A stretch of 6,856 bases of DNA from Bacteroidia bacterium (GTDB taxonomy: Bacteria; Bacteroidota; Bacteroidia; Bacteroidales; P3), in NCBI GenBank assembly GCA_025999775.1, contig BNXT01000078.1:1-6856 (forward strand), read 5' to 3'. Of this stretch, positions 6,094 through 6,856 are shown piece after piece. The notes below the pieces were generated by a model. The model made no database searches. It was given only the letters and a program-made list of their open reading frames with translations, and was not told where the DNA came from. Numbering within the stretch: the first letter of the stretch is position 1; every line of letters begins with the position of its first letter. The translations under genes and the position numbers were made by a program.

Positions 6094-6856
6094 AACAGAA
6101 AGAACAATAATTGGCAAAGATGTAATTGAGTCATTAACAACGTCAATGTACGATGACCCACGATTCGTATATCGTGAGTACATTCAAAATTCTGCCGATG
6201 CAATCGACAAAGCCCGTCAACAAAAACTTGTTGAAAATGGGAATATCTATATTTCAATAGATGTTGCAAAACGAAAAATTGAAATTGAAGATGATGCAAT
6301 AGGAATTGAAAACAGTAAAGTTGTTGAAATCTTAAAAAATATTGCACAATCAACCAAACAAAAAGGAGTTGATAAGGGCTTTCGCGGAATTGGTAGATTG
6401 GGCGGTTTGGGTTATTGCGACAAACTTATTTTTGAAACTTCTGCAAACGGCGAAACAGAGAAATCAATAATGATTTGGGACGCTAAAAAACTCAAAGAAA
6501 TTATTGCTGACCGAACTCAAAAACAGGAAGCGTCAGCCGTAATTGACGAAGTTACTACTTTCAAAACAGAAACAGAAAATGCAGACAAACATTATTTCAA
6601 GGTGGTTTTGGAGGGCGTTACAAACGACAGTTTATTAGATGTTAAAGATATTCGGCAGTATCTTTCTATGGTTGCCCCTGTGCCATTCAAAAAATCTCTT
6701 TTTTCGGGAAGAATTTACGATGAAATGGAAAAAGAAAATATAAAGATTGACGAATATAATACCTATGTCAATGAAGAACAACTTTTTAAAGGATACAGCT
6801 GGTATATTTACGAGGGCGACCAAAATAACAAAAGAAAAATTGGGGAAGTAATTGAT
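6086..6856 (+). CDS. Hsp90/GHKL-type ATPase (partial, cut by window end)
   Basis: An open frame of 257 codons that starts at the ATG at 6086 and runs off the right edge. Its start overlaps the HerA stop by 8 bases. The N-terminal fold is of the GHKL (gyrase, Hsp90, histidine kinase, MutL) type. The N-box is REYIQNSADAID (30-41), with Glu31, Asn35 and Asp38 matching the Hsp90 E-x-x-x-N-x-x-D pattern. The adenine-binding motif is IEDDAIGIE (67-75), with Asp69 and Gly73, and Ala71 in place of the usual first glycine. The lid region is KGFRGIGRLGGLGYCD (97-112). This arrangement is closest to Hsp90/MutL-like proteins, not sensor kinases. The protein probably uses ATP binding to change conformation. 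Its C-terminal part, which would tell whether an effector domain is attached, is outside the window. Being third in a nuclease-HerA operon suggests it acts as a sensor or regulator there (inference). Confidence 0.85.
   Translation, partial: MDKTERTIIGKDVIESLTTSMYDDPRFVYREYIQNSADAIDKARQQKLVENGNIYISIDVAKRKIEIEDDAIGIENSKVVEILKNIAQSTKQKGVDKGFRGIGRLGGLGYCDKLIFETSANGETEKSIMIWDAKKLKEIIADRTQKQEASAVIDEVTTFKTETENADKHYFKVVLEGVTNDSLLDVKDIRQYLSMVAPVPFKKSLFSGRIYDEMEKENIKIDEYNTYVNEEQLFKGYSWYIYEGDQNNKRKIGEVID

Noticed and set aside
6069..6353. 94-residue minus-strand ORF opposite the GHKL gene start
   Set aside because: The opposite strand encodes clear GHKL motifs; the Phe/Gln/Leu-rich antisense product is a shadow of that gene.
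1..6856. CRISPR array, tRNA or rRNA genes, insertion sequence
   Set aside because: No regularly spaced direct repeats, no cloverleaf-like or rRNA segment, and no transposase motif were seen.

Overview
The window looks like chromosomal DNA from a member of the Bacteroidota; the class is not determined. It is AT-rich and start codons lack purine-rich Shine-Dalgarno sequences. Two intergenic stretches carry the Bacteroidota-type promoter signature (TAnnTTTG at -7, one with a good TTTG at -33). Several products are typical of that phylum: short lipoprotein signals, and an outer-membrane barrel with a 'GDTINCKI'-type N-terminal module. All genes lie on the + strand.

Layout. (1) Positions 29-1215 hold a tiny single-helix membrane ORF resembling a shortened DUF5652 protein. 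Its stop overlaps the start of a PstS-like solute-binding lipoprotein in an ATGA junction. (2) Positions 1216-1421 are intergenic, with a clear promoter and a short repeat. (3) Positions 1422-3047 hold a two-gene cell-envelope unit: a lipoprotein with an RcsF-like N-terminal part and a DUF2846-like C-terminal part, then an outer-membrane beta-barrel protein. (4) Positions 3048-3258 are intergenic, with an inverted copy of the same repeat, a weak terminator-like hairpin, a perfect 14-bp palindrome and a second promoter. (5) From 3259 to the right edge runs a tightly packed three-gene operon: a NurA-like nuclease, a HerA-like hexameric ATPase, and an Hsp90/GHKL-type ATPase that is cut off by the window end. 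No gap without a gene exceeds about 210 bases.

The most interesting part is the operon at 3259-6856. The nuclease stop and the HerA start are directly adjacent, and HerA overlaps the GHKL gene by 8 bases, so the three products probably act together. NurA and HerA form a DNA-end-processing machine in archaea. In bacteria, HerA paired with a nuclease or other effector is a recurring antiphage arrangement. Adding a GHKL ATPase suggests a three-component defence system. This is inferred from motifs and gene order. Whether it is already a named system cannot be decided from the sequence alone. The envelope genes upstream look functionally unrelated and may be separate small accessory modules.
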